Counted from the stretch's first letter, positions 15,085-25,236 are shown. The stretch: DNA of 64,000 bases from a bacterium (GCA_037128595.1 JBAXWB010000010.1:62001-126000), one strand, 5' to 3'. Numbers and translations: made by a program. The notes: generated by a model from the letters alone, not told the origin.

Positions 15085-17148
15085 ATGAGTGAGCAGCCGG
15101 AATTATTTAGTGGAGATGAACTGTCGACCCCGGTGACCCCGGGCGAAGCGGTTGGCGGGCATGGCCTGCCGAGCCGTGTCGTGATCCGGGATATTGCCGC
15201 AGTGGATGACGGTCCTCTCAAACGGTTGGTGAACGACAACTTCCTGACCTATGCCTCCTATGTCATCCGCGATCGGGCCATTCCGGACATTGAGGACGGG
15301 CTGAAGCCGGTTCAGCGCCGGATCCTTCATTCGCTGAATGAGAATGATGACGGAAAGTTTATCAAGGTCGCCAATATCGTCGGCTATACCATGCAGTTTC
15401 ATCCCCATGGGGATGCCTCGATTGCCGATGCCTTGGTGACGCTGACGAACAAGCAGTATTTAATTGAGGGGCAGGGGAATTTCGGGAATGTCTTTACCGG
15501 CGATCCGGCGGCGGCCTCCCGCTATATTGAATGCCGGCTGACCCCGCTGGCTCGCGAGGAACTGTTTGATACGGATTTGACCGACTACGTGCCCTCCTAT
15601 GATGGCCGCAAGGAAGAGCCCGTGACCCTGCCGGCGCGCATCCCGTTATTACTCCTGCTGGGGGCGGAGGGGATCGCGGTCGGGTTGTCCACCCGTATCC
15701 TGACGCATAACTTCAATGAACTGCTTGAGGCCCAGGTGGCGATCCTCCAGAAGCGGCCCTTTGAGGTCTATCCCGATTTCCTGCAAGGCGGCGTGATGGA
15801 TGTGTCCGGTTATGACAAGGGCAGGGGCTATGTCCGTGTCAGGGCGACGATCGAGATCCGTGACGCCCAGACCCTGGTGGTGCGCTCGGTGCCATTCGGG
15901 ACCAACACCGATTCCCTGATTGCCTCCATTGAAGAGGCGGCGCGCAAGGGGAAGGTCAAGCTCCGGAGTATCAGCGATTACACGGCGGGCGCGGTAGAGG
16001 TGGAGATCCAATTGCAGCCTGAGGAGGATGCAACGCGGGCCGTGGCGACCCTCTATGCGTTCACCCAGTGCGAGGTCCAGGTGGCCAGCCGCATCATGGT
16101 CATCCGGGCCGGCCGGCCGACCGAAATGGATGTGGAGCAGGTCCTCCAGTATAATACCGACCGGCTGTTGGAGTTGCTCAAGCGGCGGCTGAAGGTTCAG
16201 CAGAAACAGCTGACCGAGGAGTTGCACCGCAAGACGCTGGTCCAGGTTTTTGTCCAGAACCGGCTCTACACGCCCATCGAGAGCTGTGAGAGCCACGAAG
16301 AGGTTGAGCAGGTGGTGCGGGCCGGGCTGGAGCCGTTCCTTTCACAGCTTCAGCGTGATCTCACCCATGCCGATATCGAGTTGCTGCTGGGCATACCGAT
16401 CCGGCGCATTTCGTTGTTTGATGTGTCGAAGAATCAGCAGGAGATGGAGGCGTTGCGCGTAGCGCTCGCTGAGTCACGGGAGAATATGGCCAACCTGATC
16501 GGCTATGCCGTGCGGTATTTGAGGCAGCTCCAGAAGAAATACGGGGCCAGCTTCCCGCGCCTGACCCAGATGAAGCGTTTTCAGGCGGTGGAGGTCCGTG
16601 AGCTCACGGCTTCTGAATTGACCATCAATCTGGATAAGGCCAAGGGTTATCTGGGCTATAAAATCGCGGGCACCCCGTTATTCGAGTGCTCCTCGCTGGA
16701 TAAGCTGTTGCTGGTGTGGAAGGATGGCCGGTATAAGGCGGTGCCGCCGCCCGACAAGTTGTTTGTGGATGCCGGACTGATTCACAGTGCCATCCTTGAC
16801 CGGGACCGGATCCTGACGGTGGTGTATAACGAAGACGGGTTCGCGCGGATCAAGCGGTTCGCCAGCACCCTGGTGACCAACCGTGAATACCGCTGTATTC
16901 CCAGGGGGGCGCATATCCTGTTTTTTTCGGACCAGGAGGTGCCGACCCTCTATGTGCAGTACGATGTGCCCGAGACGACGGCGATTCGGCAGCAGGAATT
17001 TGACACGACCTCATTGCCGGTGGCCGGGCGTGATGGCAAGGCCGCCCTGATGTCATCCAAGAAAATCAAGACGATCGGCGCCTCAAAGCCGAAGAAATGG
17101 GATGACACGCTCACCGGTCCCAAGGGCCAGTACATGAGTTTCGGGTAA
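15085..17148 (+). CDS. parC: DNA topoisomerase IV subunit A (ParC/GyrA family)
   Basis: DNA-cleaving subunit of the type IIA enzyme. The breakage-reunion domain shows the conserved block ASYVIRDRAIPDIEDGLKPV and the catalytic Tyr147 in AASRYIECRL. A coiled-coil region follows (about 370-480). At 687 residues it is shorter than GyrA (about 830) and has a reduced C-terminal DNA-wrapping domain, as in ParC of Bacteroidetes-like organisms. No GyrA-box motif was found, which argues for Topo IV rather than gyrase. It converges with thyX, which ends 12 bases downstream. Confidence 0.92.
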   Translation: MSEQPELFSGDELSTPVTPGEAVGGHGLPSRVVIRDIAAVDDGPLKRLVNDNFLTYASYVIRDRAIPDIEDGLKPVQRRILHSLNENDDGKFIKVANIVGYTMQFHPHGDASIADALVTLTNKQYLIEGQGNFGNVFTGDPAAASRYIECRLTPLAREELFDTDLTDYVPSYDGRKEEPVTLPARIPLLLLLGAEGIAVGLSTRILTHNFNELLEAQVAILQKRPFEVYPDFLQGGVMDVSGYDKGRGYVRVRATIEIRDAQTLVVRSVPFGTNTDSLIASIEEAARKGKVKLRSISDYTAGAVEVEIQLQPEEDATRAVATLYAFTQCEVQVASRIMVIRAGRPTEMDVEQVLQYNTDRLLELLKRRLKVQQKQLTEELHRKTLVQVFVQNRLYTPIESCESHEEVEQVVRAGLEPFLSQLQRDLTHADIELLLGIPIRRISLFDVSKNQQEMEALRVALAESRENMANLIGYAVRYLRQLQKKYGASFPRLTQMKRFQAVEVRELTASELTINLDKAKGYLGYKIAGTPLFECSSLDKLLLVWKDGRYKAVPPPDKLFVDAGLIHSAILDRDRILTVVYNEDGFARIKRFASTLVTNREYRCIPRGAHILFFSDQEVPTLYVQYDVPETTAIRQQEFDTTSLPVAGRDGKAALMSSKKIKTIGASKPKKWDDTLTGPKGQYMSFG

Positions 17149-17160
17149 GACGATGGGGTC

Positions 17161-18057
17161 TTATTCGGCTTTGAGGCCCAGTGTGCGGCGTTTCTCTTCC
17201 CACTCGGCTTGTTCGCGCTTGTTATCACTGACGAGCGGGGCACCGGATCGCATGGCTTCGACTTCCAGACGGGTCAAGGTGACGGCGCCCAACTGATAAT
17301 CTTCGAAGGCCTCGATGGTCATGGGCACAATCGGCTTGATCATGTCGAACATGACTTTGGCGTATTCCCGGATCTCCAATTGAGCATGGACGTCCATCCT
17401 CAATTTGAGAAAATGGAGCAGATTGTGCAGGTCGATTTTCCAGTACCATTCCGTGTAGAGGTTCTGGGGGAGCCCGATGCGGGCCAGTTCGCGGGCCACG
17501 CCCTTATCCAGAAGCTGCTGATAGTCCTTGAAGTGCGTTTCCGTGGCGTCCAGATACTGGGAGAATTCCGCGGCGGTCAGGTCGTCAAGCGGTTCCGTGC
17601 CGCCCTGCTTGTTCGTCTTGCTCTGTTGCCGGAGACTGCTCATGACGGGCCGGTAGAAGCGGTCCTTTACGATCGAGTAGCGGGCGCTGTATTCGTTCAG
17701 GCTGGCCGTCCGGTGCCGGATCCACTGCCGGGCCACGAAAATCGGCATGACATGGTGGAACTTGAACTCCACCATTTCAAAGGGGCTGGTATGTTGATGG
17801 CGCAAGAGGTAGCGGATCAGGGAGCGGTCCTCCGTGATCTTGTTGGTGCCCTCGCCATAGGAGACCCGGGCGGCCTGCACAATGGCGGAGTCGGCGGTTT
17901 TGCCTTCAGGGACCAGCCGGGGCATGACGTCGACCAGGGCCACCAGTCCGTGTTTATGCACCTTGGTTTCCCAGCGCGACGCCCCCTGCATGACATCCAT
18001 CACAGGAATTTCAGATGGCTTGAACGTGATCTTAGTTTTTCCGGTTAATATGCTCAT
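17161..18057 (-). CDS. thyX: Flavin-dependent thymidylate synthase
   Basis: Makes dTMP from dUMP with FAD and methylenetetrahydrofolate. The ThyX signature RHRTASLNEYSARYS is complete, and conserved regions such as SPFEMVEFKFHHVMPIFVARQW and LYTEWYWKIDLHNLLHFLKL are present. The 298 residues are within the normal range, with a short N-terminal extension. The membrane-hydrolase gene lies directly upstream on the same strand, its stop almost touching this ATG, so the two are probably cotranscribed. Confidence 0.95.
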   Translation of the reverse strand: MSILTGKTKITFKPSEIPVMDVMQGASRWETKVHKHGLVALVDVMPRLVPEGKTADSAIVQAARVSYGEGTNKITEDRSLIRYLLRHQHTSPFEMVEFKFHHVMPIFVARQWIRHRTASLNEYSARYSIVKDRFYRPVMSSLRQQSKTNKQGGTEPLDDLTAAEFSQYLDATETHFKDYQQLLDKGVARELARIGLPQNLYTEWYWKIDLHNLLHFLKLRMDVHAQLEIREYAKVMFDMIKPIVPMTIEAFEDYQLGAVTLTRLEVEAMRSGAPLVSDNKREQAEWEEKRRTLGLKAE

Positions 18058-18058
18058 T

Positions 18059-18829
18059 TCACGGATTCAAGCGGAAGCGGGCCACTATGGCAAGCGGAAT
18101 GGCGCCCCCGAACAGGAGTAATTGCAGAAGCGAGGGCCCTTCGATTGCGGGGGTAGCGGTTCGCATGATATTCCCGGCGATCAGAAGGAGGGCAAGCCAC
18201 AACAGGGCTACCTCCGCCATCCGCTGGTGCCGGGGCGGTATCCATTGAAAGCCTGGCCGGCGTTTGCGATGGAAGGGCCAGAACAGGGCTGAACCCGTAA
18301 AGCCCCATTGCTCGGTGAAGACATGCCAGGCATAGGCCCCGCTGGCAATGGCTCCGGCCGGCCAGCCCCAGAGTCCCGCCGCCAGGGCGCCCAGGGCGAG
18401 TCCGATCATGAGACTGTGGGACCACGCTTGCTGCCAGGGCGTGACGGTGATTAAGACCCGTCCGTCCGCCAGCGGTTCGGTTTGTAAGGTGACGGGCTGG
18501 CTATGAATAGCCACGGTGGTGGTGGGGTCGGTCGCCAGACGGGCGGGAGCGGGATGGATAGCGTTACTGGGGGAGGGACCGGCCAGCCTGACGGAGAGTT
18601 GCCGGCCGGTGCTGTCAAAATGGAGGGTATAGGGGATCCATTGGCCGGGCCCGATAGGGATGGGATAACATTCCAGAAGGAGCTTCCTGCCGAGGCGATG
18701 TGATTGTGATACCGCGAGGGCAAGGGCTTCGGCAATCATGTGGGGTGCCGGTGATCCGGGGTCGGGGACGATGTGGATGTCGGGTTTTTTGAGATACGGG
18801 GAAATCCAGTGATCCAGGGTGTCCGGCAT
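18059..18829 (-). CDS. Membrane-bound DUF457/YdjM-like metal-dependent hydrolase, N terminus uncertain
   Basis: Integral membrane protein of the YdjM/DUF457 type. Visible are ALMPDTLDHW at the first ATG, HSLMIGLALGALAAGLWG near 135, a helix with HVFTEQWGFTGSALFWPF near 170, and two further C-terminal membrane segments. Between them is an inserted polar region (about 30-130). The ATG at 18829 is the first usual start, but the same frame stays open upstream to about 18970 and encodes ISHFLQGLAWA...LLLGAFCAL, which fits the usual family N terminus. The real start may therefore be a non-standard codon near 18949. It is coupled to thyX downstream. Confidence 0.65.
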   Translation of the reverse strand: MPDTLDHWISPYLKKPDIHIVPDPGSPAPHMIAEALALAVSQSHRLGRKLLLECYPIPIGPGQWIPYTLHFDSTGRQLSVRLAGPSPSNAIHPAPARLATDPTTTVAIHSQPVTLQTEPLADGRVLITVTPWQQAWSHSLMIGLALGALAAGLWGWPAGAIASGAYAWHVFTEQWGFTGSALFWPFHRKRRPGFQWIPPRHQRMAEVALLWLALLLIAGNIMRTATPAIEGPSLLQLLLFGGAIPLAIVARFRLNP

Positions 18830-19050
18830 CAGGGCGCAGAAGGCGCCCAGCAGGAGGGGGATAGGCTGGCCCTCCCGGGCGGACTGGAAGGCGTTAGGCC
18901 AGCAAGAGGCCCAGGCGAGGCCCTGCAGGAAGTGTGAGATAGTTTTGATGAAACGTCTATAGTATAGCTATAGTTAATAATCAATGCGCAAATGAAGGGG
19001 GCGGGCATCGACTCTTGACGGCGGGGGGGCAGGTTGCCATTATTCCGGCT

Positions 19051-19803
19051 ATGTCAGAACCACATGAAATTTTGGATATCCAGCAGCAGTTGGTGCGGAG
19101 CAATCTCTCCCCGATGCAGAAGTACCTGGCGCTGGTGATCGGGCGGGGGAGCTGGTTGACGTTGATGAAGTATGAAGTCATCATCCTGTTATGCTCCACG
19201 ATTCCCGGGGCGCTGGGGTTGGTCCTGCGCAAGGCGCTGTATCCGCGCCTGCTTAAAAAATGCGGGCGGAATGTCGTGTTCGGGGCCAATATTGTCCTAC
19301 GGCACCCCAAGAAAATTATCATCGGCGACAATGTGGTGATTGATGACAATTGTCTGCTGGATGCCAAAGGGGACGCCAATACCGGCATTGTGATCGGTTC
19401 GGGGGTGTTTATCGGGCGCAATACGATTCTGCACTGCAAGAATGGGGATATCGTGCTGGGTGACGATGTGAATATCGGCTTTAACTGTGATATTGCCTCT
19501 TCAGACCGGGTGGAGATCGGGCGGAAGGTGTTGATTGCAGCCTATAGCTATATTGTGGGAGGCGGGCATGATTTCTCGAGGTCGGATACCTCGGTGATGG
19601 ATCAGAAGCGGACGGCCAAAGGGATCTTTATCGGGCCTGAGGCCTGGATCGGGGCCGGGGTGATTGTGCAGGATGGGTGCAACATCGGGGAAGGCACGAT
19701 TGTGGGGGCGGGCGCGGTGGTGACCGAGAGTCTGCCGGCCAAAGTGGTTGCGGTTGGACTGCCTGCCCGCGTCCTGCGTGCCCGGGAAGGGGGCGGGGGC
19801 TGA
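19051..19803 (+). CDS. Hexapeptide-repeat acyltransferase
   Basis: A 250-residue protein with a left-handed beta-helix of hexapeptide repeats (IIIGDNVVIDDNC, IVIGSGVFIGRN, IVLGDDVNIGFN, IFIGPEAWIGAGVIVQDGCNIGEGTIVGAGAVV) after an N-terminal hydrophobic segment (about 40-65). It probably O- or N-acetylates a sugar or lipid-linked saccharide. An upstream TTG at 19015 is in frame, but the ATG at 19051 gives the more natural N terminus. Its stop overlaps the ATG of the next gene by one base. Confidence 0.85.
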   Translation: MSEPHEILDIQQQLVRSNLSPMQKYLALVIGRGSWLTLMKYEVIILLCSTIPGALGLVLRKALYPRLLKKCGRNVVFGANIVLRHPKKIIIGDNVVIDDNCLLDAKGDANTGIVIGSGVFIGRNTILHCKNGDIVLGDDVNIGFNCDIASSDRVEIGRKVLIAAYSYIVGGGHDFSRSDTSVMDQKRTAKGIFIGPEAWIGAGVIVQDGCNIGEGTIVGAGAVVTESLPAKVVAVGLPARVLRAREGGGG

Positions 19804-20156
19804 TGAAAACCGAGCGGCAAAATCAATTACACAATGAGTTGCGGCGGGAGATGGAAGCCCGTCAGGCAGGCTACCGGATGCGGGCCTTGAAGTTGTTTCC
19901 GCATGTCTGCGGCCGCTGTGGCCGGGAATTTGAGGGCAAGCGGATGCGCGAGTTGACGGTGCATCACAAGGATTTTAATCACGACAACAATCCGCCCAAT
20001 GGCAGTAACTGGGAGTTACTTTGCATTTATTGTCATGATGATGAGCATGCCCCCGACAGTTTGCGGTCCATGGGCGATGGCCCGGCGGCCGAGTCCCACT
20101 TGAAGCCCTCCCCTATCGTGAATCCGTTTGAGGGATTGGACCGCCTCATCAAGTAA
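19803..20156 (+). CDS. HNH nuclease, YajD family
   Basis: A 117-residue protein with a zinc-binding HNH fold: CGRCG (about 36-40), HHKDFNHDNNPPNGSNWE, then CIYCHDDEH. This matches the YajD family of small HNH proteins, which have no clear physiological role. The ATG overlaps the stop codon of the acyltransferase (TGATG), so translation is coupled. The gene ends 7 bases from the convergent NrpR-like gene. Confidence 0.88.
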   Translation: MKTERQNQLHNELRREMEARQAGYRMRALKLFPHVCGRCGREFEGKRMRELTVHHKDFNHDNNPPNGSNWELLCIYCHDDEHAPDSLRSMGDGPAAESHLKPSPIVNPFEGLDRLIK

Positions 20157-20163
20157 GGGCCGT

Positions 20164-21165
20164 TTATGGTTCTTTTTTCCGCTGATATTCCTCGATGGTC
20201 CTGAGCGACGCATAGTTCTCAAGCCCGGCCATGGATTTGATGATGACGGGGAGTCCCGATTCGCGCAGCAGGGCGATGGGATTCAGGCCGCCGTAGACGA
20301 TGAGGCCGGCATGCCCTTCCGAGACGGGCACCCCGAGTACCGGCTGGTTAGGCGGCCCTAATTCCACGATCCCGCCCAGTCCCATCAGCCGCATCTTGCG
20401 GGCGATAGCCCGTGCGTCATCCAGCGCCGCTGTCGGGATTTCCCGGAACCCGGCGCAGAGGATGCCATTGCCGGTCAGGATCACATCCCTGACCCGGGTC
20501 ATATTAGCCTGAATGAAAATCTCCAGCGGATCGAGGGTGGTGCCGCTGTATTCAATCAGTTCCACGAACCGGATCGGGATCCGGTTCCGGATCTCCAGTA
20601 ATCCGCTGAACCGGGCTTTGACGGGAATCCCTTCGTGGAGGAGGGCCCCACTCATGGTGACGCTGCACACCGTGCCGATCGAAATATAGTTTTTTGGGGC
20701 AATGGTGCCGGCAATGGCTTCACCGGGCCGGGCGATCATGATCCTGGGACTGATGGCGAGATTGTGGCGGAAGACCAGCTTCATCTCGTTCAGGGCGCGC
20801 GAGAGGTGTTCCGGTTGAATCAGTGAAATGTTGATCACCACCGTTCCTGAATTCAAGGAGGGGCGGAATGACATCCGGTAGACAAGGTTATCCACGCGGG
20901 AGGCGACCACTCCCACCTTGTCCACAATATTGGCATGCGCCAGTTCCTCTCTCCCCTTGTCGGTGATCAGCCGCCCGGTGCGACGGCTCACCTGGGTGGT
21001 GAGTCCCGTCCGGTCAAGTGCCAGCAGATGGAACCGGATGGTCCGGGGCTGGACATCCATTCCCGCTGATAACAGGGCGCCCCGTATTTTTGCCGCCCCG
21101 ATCGGGTTCACATTATCGTTCAAGATCTTCAGGATGGCTAGGCCGGTCTTTTCTTTTTTCGTCAT
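20164..21165 (-). CDS. NrpR-like transcriptional repressor
   Basis: Winged-helix regulator with an NrpR (DUF128) sensor domain. The N-terminal 70 residues (LAILKILNDNVNPIGAAKIRG, then DVQPRTIRFHLLALDRTGL) form the wHTH. The rest (VINISLIQPEHL, ISPRIMIARPGE, NYISIGTVCSVTMSGALLHEGIP) matches the NrpR ligand-binding domain. In methanogens NrpR represses nitrogen-assimilation genes and is released by 2-oxoglutarate. The ATG at 21165 is chosen over the upstream in-frame ATG because the conserved domain starts there. It is divergent from gdhA, and an inverted repeat overlaps the gdhA promoter, so it very probably controls gdhA and perhaps itself. Confidence 0.87.
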   Translation of the reverse strand: MTKKEKTGLAILKILNDNVNPIGAAKIRGALLSAGMDVQPRTIRFHLLALDRTGLTTQVSRRTGRLITDKGREELAHANIVDKVGVVASRVDNLVYRMSFRPSLNSGTVVINISLIQPEHLSRALNEMKLVFRHNLAISPRIMIARPGEAIAGTIAPKNYISIGTVCSVTMSGALLHEGIPVKARFSGLLEIRNRIPIRFVELIEYSGTTLDPLEIFIQANMTRVRDVILTGNGILCAGFREIPTAALDDARAIARKMRLMGLGGIVELGPPNQPVLGVPVSEGHAGLIVYGGLNPIALLRESGLPVIIKSMAGLENYASLRTIEEYQRKKEP

Positions 21166-21200
21166 CGCATCACTCGTGAATAAGTTCGCTTTGGAAATAA

Positions 21201-21216
21201 TACGGCAAAAGGGCCG
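21201..21216. promoter_or_regulatory. Second candidate NrpR-like site, near the regulator promoter
   Basis: The half-site TACGGCA (21201-21207), identical to that of the gdhA operator, overlaps the dyad CGGC-N6-GCCG (21203-21216). On the regulator's strand it lies next to a TATTAT -10-like hexamer. This suggests autoregulation but is less perfect than the gdhA site. Confidence 0.45.
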
Positions 21217-21248
21217 CTTGAATTGTCTGATATATGGCACTATTAGCT

Positions 21249-21277
21249 TTGCTACAAGTTTTCGCAAGACCTATATT
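21249..21277 (+). promoter_or_regulatory. gdhA sigma70-type promoter
   Basis: A -35 hexamer TTGCTA (21249-21254), 17-base spacing and a -10 hexamer TATATT (21272-21277) lie 40 bases upstream of the gdhA ATG. The inverted repeat at 21277-21296 begins at the last base of the -10 box. Confidence 0.65.
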
Positions 21278-21296
21278 ACGGCAATCAAGTGCCGTA
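21277..21296. promoter_or_regulatory. Candidate NrpR-like operator of gdhA
   Basis: Perfect inverted repeat TACGGCA-N6-TGCCGTA. A six-base spacer between short arms is also the architecture of methanogen NrpR operators, though the arm sequence differs. It covers the expected transcription start of gdhA, where a bound repressor would block initiation. Confidence 0.7.
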
Positions 21297-21317
21297 TAAA
21301 CCTAGAGGAGAGCGTAA

Positions 21318-22658
<1,341 letters not shown>

Positions 22659-22680
22659 GTTCGCGGAACAGCTGATGTGT

Positions 22681-22717
22681 AGAACGGGACTCCGGAACGG
22701 GGGTCCCGTTCTTTTTT
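22681..22717 (+). terminator. Rho-independent terminator of gdhA
   Basis: A perfect 10-bp stem AGAACGGGAC/GTCCCGTTCT (22681-22690 and 22703-22712) is followed by a run of T residues. Confidence 0.9.
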
Positions 22718-22788
22718 CGGGATATTCTGTGAGATTGACTTTATACCTCTTTCTCGGTCAATATTAACGGCTGAAAAGGAGTTTAACT

Positions 22789-23451
22789 ATGGCGTTTAGA
22801 CTAGAGATTATTCCGTTTGTCATTGCGGTGTTGGTGCTGGGGGGATTGCTGTGCGGCCTGTTGCGTCTGACGCGGGTGTCGTGGCGTAAAGCGTTTGTAT
22901 TCAGCGGGATAGTTACGGTTATTCTGGTGGGCTATTTGCTGGTATTCTTCCGGGATCCGGTGCGCATTCCTTCGCCTGAGCCGCGGGACATCATGGCCGG
23001 AGCCGAGGGTAAGGTGATGGCGGTGGTGGAGGTGGACGAGCCGGAATTCCTCAAAACCAAGGCGGTCCGGATCAGTATTTTCCTGAGTCTGATCGATGTC
23101 CATGTGAACCGCTCCCCGATGGAAGGGACCATTGAGCATGCCCAGTATTATCCGGGCGCGCGGTTTTTCACCTTCGAGGAGAAGTCCTCCGAGTTGAATC
23201 AACACAGTTCGATTGTCATCCGGAATGCCAAAACCACCTGTCTGGTGAAGCAGATCGTGGGCCCGGTGGCACGGCGGGTGGTCTATTGGGTGGCCCCCGG
23301 TCAGGTCGTCAAGAAAGGTGAGCCCATCGGGATGATGAAGTTCGGCTCACGGCTGGATATGTATTTCCCTCGCGACGATGTGGATGTGGTGGTCAAGAAG
23401 GGCGATAAGGTCCGTGCAGGTGAGACGGTCGTGGCCCGGTTGAAACAATAA
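22789..23451 (+). CDS. psd: Phosphatidylserine decarboxylase, short (archaeal-type) form
   Basis: Converts phosphatidylserine to phosphatidylethanolamine with a self-generated pyruvoyl group. Two N-terminal membrane helices (about 5-28 and 36-55) precede the catalytic domain (FFRDPVR, MAGAEGKVM, SIFLSLIDVHVNRSP). The self-cleavage site is the Gly-Ser of MMKFGSRLDMYFP near 185, as in the short PSD form rather than the LGST of E. coli Psd. At 220 residues it is the short type. AAGGAG at 22776-22781 is the ribosome site, and pssA follows after 8 bases, forming a phospholipid operon. Confidence 0.93.
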   Translation: MAFRLEIIPFVIAVLVLGGLLCGLLRLTRVSWRKAFVFSGIVTVILVGYLLVFFRDPVRIPSPEPRDIMAGAEGKVMAVVEVDEPEFLKTKAVRISIFLSLIDVHVNRSPMEGTIEHAQYYPGARFFTFEEKSSELNQHSSIVIRNAKTTCLVKQIVGPVARRVVYWVAPGQVVKKGEPIGMMKFGSRLDMYFPRDDVDVVVKKGDKVRAGETVVARLKQ

Positions 23452-23459
23452 GGATCCTT

Positions 23460-24275
23460 ATGAAGCAAGTGATTACCTGGCGTCAATTGATACCGATTAC
23501 CATCACATTGATGGCGATGCTCTGTGGGTTTTTCAGTATTCTGGTCACCGTCGAGAGCATGAACGAAACGATGGAGAGGGCGGGCGCGATGCACCGGTGG
23601 TCGGCGCTGCTAATCATGCTGGCCATGATCCTGGACGGGATTGATGGCAATGTGGCTCGCAAGCTCAAGGGGTGTACGGAAATCGGGGCGGAACTCGACA
23701 CCTATGTGGATATGACCGCCTTTGGCATCGCTCCGGCGGTGTTGATTTATGTGGTGATGCTGACGGGGTCGGTTCCCCAGGATTCGGCGCGGATTTTCTG
23801 GCGGGTGGCCATGACGGCCGTGGTGGTGCTCTCCGGCGTGGTGCGGTTGGCCCGCTTCAAGGCCCATGATCCTGACCGGGGTCAGGGGGGCTATACCGGG
23901 CTGCCGATTACGGCCTGTGCCGGGTGGGTGGCGATGATCGTGTTTATCAGCCAGAGCGAGCCGTTTGAGAAGTATTCCCTGAACTCCGGCTGGGTGGCGG
24001 GTCTCTTCCTGGTGGGGGTGCTGATTTTCATCAGTCTGCAGGTCTCCAATGTACGGTATCCCAAACCGACCAAGCATCCCGTGTTGTTCATTCCCATGGT
24101 GATCATGGTGTGTGTGCTGTTTGGCCCCCAGAAAATTGCGGTGCCGGCGGCGGTATTCATGATTTTGATGGTGTTGGGCTATATTACCTTCGGCCCGCTC
24201 TATATGCGGCAGGTTTCGCCTCGTCCGGTTTTGGATAAAGAGGGGCAGCCGTCTGATTTGCCCCGGAAGGGATAA
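23460..24275 (+). CDS. pssA: CDP-diacylglycerol-serine O-phosphatidyltransferase
   Basis: Membrane enzyme making phosphatidylserine from CDP-diacylglycerol and serine, the substrate for the adjacent decarboxylase. The CDP-alcohol phosphatidyltransferase signature is complete in two parts, DGIDGNVARKLKG then GAELDTYVD (about 57-83), with the Asp residues that bind metal. About six to eight hydrophobic segments follow. The 271 residues are normal. It directly follows psd and precedes the uracil-DNA glycosylase gene by only a few bases. Confidence 0.94.
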   Translation: MKQVITWRQLIPITITLMAMLCGFFSILVTVESMNETMERAGAMHRWSALLIMLAMILDGIDGNVARKLKGCTEIGAELDTYVDMTAFGIAPAVLIYVVMLTGSVPQDSARIFWRVAMTAVVVLSGVVRLARFKAHDPDRGQGGYTGLPITACAGWVAMIVFISQSEPFEKYSLNSGWVAGLFLVGVLIFISLQVSNVRYPKPTKHPVLFIPMVIMVCVLFGPQKIAVPAAVFMILMVLGYITFGPLYMRQVSPRPVLDKEGQPSDLPRKG

Positions 24276-24281
24276 CCCCCT

Positions 24282-25067
24282 GTGTGCCCTGACCCCCGAC
24301 AGGAACTGGCGGAAATTCTCAGTCAGACGTCAGCTTACCTGAATGGCCTGAAGGCGGATGGCATCACTCAGATTGAGGTCAGTTTGGCGTCGGTGAGTCT
24401 GGGACGGCTCGGCGAGACGCCTCGCCCTACCAAAACTCCTGCCCCGCCGCCTGCGGGCATATTGGTTAAACCCGTGATACCGGCTCCGGCCAGAATGGAA
24501 AACGAAATGGCTCGAATTGCCTTGGAGATCGCCGGCTGTAAGAAATGTGCGTTGCATCAAACCCGGATCCAGACCGTGCCGGGACAGGGCAACGCCAAAC
24601 GGCCGGAACTCATGTTCATTGGAGAAGCCCCTGGGGCCGATGAAGATGAGCAGGGGTTGGCCTTTGTGGGGCGCGCCGGACAGCTGGTGACCAAAATGAT
24701 TACGGCGATGGGCTTCCGGCGGGAAGAGGTATTCATTGCCAATATCCTGAAGTGCCGGCCCCCCGATAACCGGCCGCCGACACCTGAAGAGATGGCCATC
24801 TGCCTTCCCTTCCTGAAGCGGCAGATTGCGGAGGTTCAGCCGAAGGTGATTGTGGCGCTCGGGGCGACGGCTGTACTCGGCCTGCTTAATCTGACGGGGA
24901 TCAGCCAGCTGCGCGGGAAATGGCTGAGTTTTGAGGGGATTGATTTAATGCCGACCTATCATCCCTCGTATCTGCTGCGAAATCCCGTGATGAAAAAGGA
25001 AGCATGGTCGGATTTGCAAGAGGTGCTGAAGCGGCTGGGGCGGTCTGTGCCGCCTGCGAAGAAGTAG
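24282..25067 (+). CDS. Family 4 uracil-DNA glycosylase (Fe-S)
   Basis: Removes uracil from DNA. Family 4 features are present: a [4Fe-4S] ligand set (CKKC near 88-91 and later Cys in NILKCRPP and MAICLPF), motif A GEAPGADEDEQG and motif B HPSYLLR. The N-terminal 75 residues are Pro-rich and not part of the enzyme fold. The start is a GTG six bases after pssA ends, giving 261 residues. The gene likely rides in the psd-pssA transcript. Confidence 0.93.
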   Translation: MCPDPRQELAEILSQTSAYLNGLKADGITQIEVSLASVSLGRLGETPRPTKTPAPPPAGILVKPVIPAPARMENEMARIALEIAGCKKCALHQTRIQTVPGQGNAKRPELMFIGEAPGADEDEQGLAFVGRAGQLVTKMITAMGFRREEVFIANILKCRPPDNRPPTPEEMAICLPFLKRQIAEVQPKVIVALGATAVLGLLNLTGISQLRGKWLSFEGIDLMPTYHPSYLLRNPVMKKEAWSDLQEVLKRLGRSVPPAKK

Positions 25068-25110
25068 TTGTTGGGTTGTCACGATGCTGAGTTGTTCACA
25101 GAAGAAAATG

Positions 25111-25211
25111 AACATCGATATACAGGATGAACAGGATAATTCAAGAATCAGAAAATCCTAAAACCCCTTTGGCATCCTAATCTTATCCTGTATATCCTGT
25201 GAATCGATGTT
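25111..25211. repeat. Inverted repeat of ACAGGAT words
   Basis: Imperfect 29-nt arms (25111-25139 and 25183-25211) start and end at AACATCGAT/ATCGATGTT and contain iterated ACAGGATGAACAGGATAA-type words. The right arm contains an ATG that opens the downstream frame, so that ATG is an unlikely start. Confidence 0.8.
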
Positions 25212-25236
25212 AAATGAATTGGTTTGCGGGAAAACA

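Noticed and set aside
17209-18048. 279-codon plus-strand frame opposite thyX
   Set aside because: Shadow of thyX, whose signature motif is unmistakable.
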